The translations under genes and the position numbers were made by a program. Shown piece after piece: positions 5,565 through 7,451 of a stretch of DNA of 7,451 nucleotides. Location of the stretch: the NCBI GenBank assembly GCA_020852155.1, contig JADZBJ010000390.1:1-7451 (forward strand), in the 5' to 3' direction. Every line of letters starts with the position of its first letter. The first letter of the stretch is position 1. The notes below the pieces were generated by a model. The model was not told the DNA's origin. It did no database searches and saw nothing but the letters and a program-made list of their open reading frames with translations. This DNA is from Saprospiraceae bacterium. Lineage in GTDB: Bacteria; Bacteroidota; Bacteroidia; Chitinophagales; Saprospiraceae.

Positions 5565-6707
5565 ATGATAGGTCCGAACGATACCGAAAACGAAGTCCGA
5601 CATCTCGAAGGCTTTTTCTCCAATCAACAGTTTATGGCTTTGGCTGCTGCGCACGGATTCACATCCGGTATTGGCACTACGGCTACATTGAATCCTTCCA
5701 CTAAAATCGGTGGTATTGACCACGAACTGGCTGGCGTGTGTTTTTTACCTGATACCCAGATCCTGGGGACCAATACCAAAGGCGGCAACAAGTTTGTGAC
5801 ACAAGGCTTTCGCGTTGCATTAATCGCTTTTAAGGCAGCCAGTGCCACTGACACCCTGAGCGGCACCAATACTGACGGCCTGGCGATTTACCCGGCCGAT
5901 GCAGCCAGTTCACAACTGGTAGCAGCGCTCACACCCACCATCACCAACGGCAGCATAACAGAAAGCGAAGGGGCATTCTGGAAACCCGGCACCTGGCGCG
6001 ACCTGGCTTTTAACTACGACCTGACGCGCGAGTTTGATTATGTTTTTATTGACCTGCAAACCTACCTGTACCTGTCGCGTGGTACCGCTTTCTATGATAC
6101 TGCTACGGCTGCCACCCTTACCGGTAGCGAATTTTCCATAACACGCGGCATACACGTAGCCCGCTGCGCCTACTCACTTCCTGTTCTAAATAATGACCGC
6201 GTGAGTTATGTCAACTTCCGTACGCTGAATATGTACCCGCATCCGAAGCCCGCTGCTACCAATTTGGAAGCCTCCAGGGATGATCTGGCGTACTATTTAG
6301 GCGCTACCTGTCCGCCATACTGGAAAGATATGGGTGTAGCCGAGGCTGCTCCTGCTACCGAAGGCAGTCGCGTCATGCGCGCAGTGGCTCAACCCTCGCC
6401 CAACAACCAGCAAAACCCGCTGGATAACGAACGAGTGCATATCAGTATGCCTGATTTGCACACTGCACTTTACGAAGCAGGGTATATCAGCAAGGAGCCA
6501 GCACCGCAATTCAGTTTTCTGGATCGTATGCGCCGCCAGTTGATCCGGGCTTTCATTTTCGTCGCTTTGTTGGGCGCCTTGATTGCCGGACTGATTACAT
6601 GGGGCGTCTTGAAAGGCGGCTTGGGCAATGATAATTTCAATAAGCCTAATCCGGATAGTATTCAGATTAATGATAACGGCCAATCCAATAAGGGGCAACG
6701 GGATTAG
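5565..6707 (+). CDS. Unrecognised protein with a single C-terminal membrane helix
   Basis: I do not recognise this 380-residue protein. There is no signal peptide. Residues 1-257 look like a soluble globular domain rich in Gly, Thr and Ala, with aromatic clusters (FWKPGTWRDLAFNYDL, DYVFIDLQTYLYL, LAYYLGATCPPYWKD). Residues about 258-318 are a Pro/Ala/Gln/Asn-rich linker. The basic stretch RMRRQLIR (321-328) leads into a hydrophobic helix at about 327-348 (FIFVALLGALIAGLITWGVL). A polar tail of about 30 residues, rich in Asn, Gly and Asp, ends the protein. The basic residues before the helix suggest the large domain faces the cytoplasm and the tail the periplasm. The ATG at 5565 is preferred because an A-rich, G-poor stretch precedes it, as is common for Bacteroidota starts; a TTG at 5541 would add eight residues. 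A separate promoter at 5491 suggests it is not part of an operon with the sugar enzyme. Confidence 0.8.
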   Translation: MIGPNDTENEVRHLEGFFSNQQFMALAAAHGFTSGIGTTATLNPSTKIGGIDHELAGVCFLPDTQILGTNTKGGNKFVTQGFRVALIAFKAASATDTLSGTNTDGLAIYPADAASSQLVAALTPTITNGSITESEGAFWKPGTWRDLAFNYDLTREFDYVFIDLQTYLYLSRGTAFYDTATAATLTGSEFSITRGIHVARCAYSLPVLNNDRVSYVNFRTLNMYPHPKPAATNLEASRDDLAYYLGATCPPYWKDMGVAEAAPATEGSRVMRAVAQPSPNNQQNPLDNERVHISMPDLHTALYEAGYISKEPAPQFSFLDRMRRQLIRAFIFVALLGALIAGLITWGVLKGGLGNDNFNKPNPDSIQINDNGQSNKGQRD

Positions 6708-6725
6708 TATAATAGCCATACTGAT

Positions 6726-6821
6726 TTGTCATCCCGAGCGCTAGCGAAGGAAATGGCTGAGCAGTTGTGATGATTCGCGCTTCGCTCAAAACAGGTTCCT
6801 TCACTTCGCTTAGGATGACAA
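6726..6821. repeat. REP-like hairpin repeat, left flank of the GIY-YIG gene
   Basis: A 96-base imperfect palindrome. It opens with TTGTCATCCCGAGCG and closes with the near-complement of that (GCTTAGGATGACAA), and the arms of about 26 bases pair with few mismatches. An inner CTTCGCTCA can also pair with the left arm. It belongs to the same family as 7237-7333 and 7345-7440, sharing both ends and the middle segment CAGTTGTGA, but is clearly more diverged. Lying 18 bases after the preceding stop codon, it could act as a transcript-end structure; there is no T run for a classical terminator. Confidence 0.85.
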
Positions 6822-6864
6822 GGCTGTTTAGAATAATTAGATTACCATCATAACACCTTCATCA

Positions 6865-7221
6865 ATGCGATATCACAACTATTTTATCTATATCACAACA
6901 AATCCCCAAAAAAAAGTGCTTTACACTGGTGTCACCAATGATCTTGAACGTAGAATGCTTGAACATAGAGCAGATAGCCTATCTACCAAGAGTTCCTTTG
7001 CGGGCAAATACTATTGCTATAATCTGGTTTATTACGAATATTACAGCCACATTGAATGGGCTATAATAAGAGAAAAACAGATTAAAGGGTACAAAAGGTC
7101 GAAAAAGGAAGATTTGATTAGCAAATTCAATCCTCATTGGCGCTTTCTGAATGATCCAGTAGAGATTGAAAAAGGAGATTTGCCTGTATGGATAATAGGA
7201 GAAGAACCCTGGGATTTCTAG
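6865..7221 (+). CDS. Small GIY-YIG endonuclease-domain protein
   Basis: The 118-residue product is a single-domain GIY-YIG nuclease, a fold that cuts DNA using one metal ion. The variant GIY motif is FIYI (7-10) and the variant YIG motif is LYTGVTND (19-26). The conserved arginine is in LERRMLEHR (27-35), probably R29 or R30. The metal-binding glutamate is E70 in REKQIKGYKR (69-78), and the family asparagine is N89 in NPHWRFL. The active-site set therefore appears complete. There is no DNA-binding or helicase extension as in UvrC or intron endonucleases, so it resembles the short stand-alone family often present in several copies in Bacteroidota genomes. Its natural role is unknown. I count about 36% G+C, against roughly half in the sampled parts of the nucleotidyltransferase gene, which suggests recent acquisition. 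ATG 6865 fits the family N-terminus. Hairpin repeats lie on both sides (6726-6821, 7237-7440). Confidence 0.9.
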   Translation: MRYHNYFIYITTNPQKKVLYTGVTNDLERRMLEHRADSLSTKSSFAGKYYCYNLVYYEYYSHIEWAIIREKQIKGYKRSKKEDLISKFNPHWRFLNDPVEIEKGDLPVWIIGEEPWDF

Positions 7222-7236
7222 ACCTCAATTGAGATG

Positions 7237-7333
7237 TTGTCATCCTGAGCGATAGCGAAGGATCTGGTCAAACAGTTGTGAGTACTCGCACTTCGCTCAG
7301 GGCGCAGATGCTTCACTCCGTTCAGCATGACAA
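7237..7333. repeat. REP-like hairpin repeat, right flank, first copy
   Basis: A 97-base imperfect palindrome beginning TTGTCATCCTGAGCG and ending CGTTCAGCATGACAA. The outer arms are about 30 bases with scattered mismatches and G-U-compatible changes. Inside are the 8-base palindrome GAGTACTC and CTTCGCTCAG, which can alternatively pair with the left arm. It starts 15 bases after the GIY-YIG stop codon, so it may also shape the 3' end of that transcript. Confidence 0.9.
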
Positions 7334-7344
7334 AATCCACTATA

Positions 7345-7440
7345 TTGTCATCCTGAGCGATAGCGAAGGATCTGGTCAAACAGTTGTGAGTACTCGCACT
7401 TCGCTCAGGGCCAGATGCTTCACTCCGTTCAGCATGACAA
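7345..7440. repeat. REP-like hairpin repeat, right flank, second copy
   Basis: Nearly identical to 7237-7333, differing chiefly by one missing base (GGGCCAGATG here against GGGCGCAGATG). It is 96 bases long. Confidence 0.9.
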
Positions 7441-7451
7441 AATCCACTACA

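Larger units (their letters stand above)
7237..7451. repeat. Tandem array of a 108-base unit (hairpin plus spacer), running to the window edge
   Basis: Both right-hand hairpins are followed by the same 11-base spacer, AATCCACTATA (7334-7344) and AATCCACTACA (7441-7451). The repeated unit is therefore hairpin plus spacer, with a period of 108 bases. The second spacer ends exactly at the window edge, so more copies may follow outside it. Confidence 0.85.

Noticed and set aside
6297..6719. Open frame of 140 codons on the - strand opposite the membrane-anchored protein
   Set aside because: Antisense to a longer frame with coherent domain, linker and membrane-helix structure; its hydrophobic start is the complement of the other gene's tail.
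6726..7440. Insertion sequence with terminal inverted repeats
   Set aside because: No transposase is present, the enclosed gene is a GIY-YIG nuclease, and each flank is itself a full palindrome rather than one half of an inverted pair. No target duplication was seen.

Overview
The window looks like chromosomal DNA of an environmental member of the Bacteroidota, most likely a Saprospiraceae-like lineage. Three things point there. One gene encodes a secreted protein ending in a gliding-motility/type IX secretion sorting domain of the CHU_C class. Several genes are preceded by TAnnTTTG-type -7 elements rather than by Shine-Dalgarno sequences. The gaps between genes are filled with short-period repeats of kinds I associate with environmental Bacteroidota. 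The genus call is inference, because no RNA marker gene is present.

Layout from left to right. Positions 1-333 hold no gene: a pyrimidine-rich stretch, a weak promoter candidate, and two opposed arrays of a 7-base repeat that can fold into a long hairpin. A GbsR/MarR-type regulator follows (334-834, +). It converges on rimM (898-1425, -) across an 89-base stretch with no G on the + strand. Upstream of rimM on the same strand is a putative lipoprotein gene (1591-2367, -), and the gap between them is entirely a composite repeat. The lipoprotein gene is divergent from a gene for a secreted laminin-B/CHU_C protein (2509-4248, +), and both promoters can be placed in the 141-base gap. A second copy of the composite repeat starts on the stop codon of the secreted-protein gene and runs to the base before the start codon of a sugar-phosphate nucleotidyltransferase (4438-5439, +). 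Next come a gene of unknown function with one C-terminal membrane helix (5565-6707, +) and a small GIY-YIG nuclease gene (6865-7221, +). The nuclease gene is AT-rich and bracketed by ~96-base hairpin-forming repeats, one on the left and a tandem pair on the right at the window edge.

The genes do not form an obvious pathway. RimM is ribosome-assembly housekeeping. The nucleotidyltransferase makes an activated sugar, probably for the cell envelope. The lipoprotein and the CHU_C protein are exported. The strongest candidate for an undescribed system is the GIY-YIG nuclease with its flanking palindromic repeats, which has the layout of a REP-like element with a possible mobilising nuclease. The second is the pair of composite repeats that fill whole intergenic gaps and affect gene ends: one supplies bases of a stop codon, and the other abuts a rimM that has no ATG at its homology-supported start.
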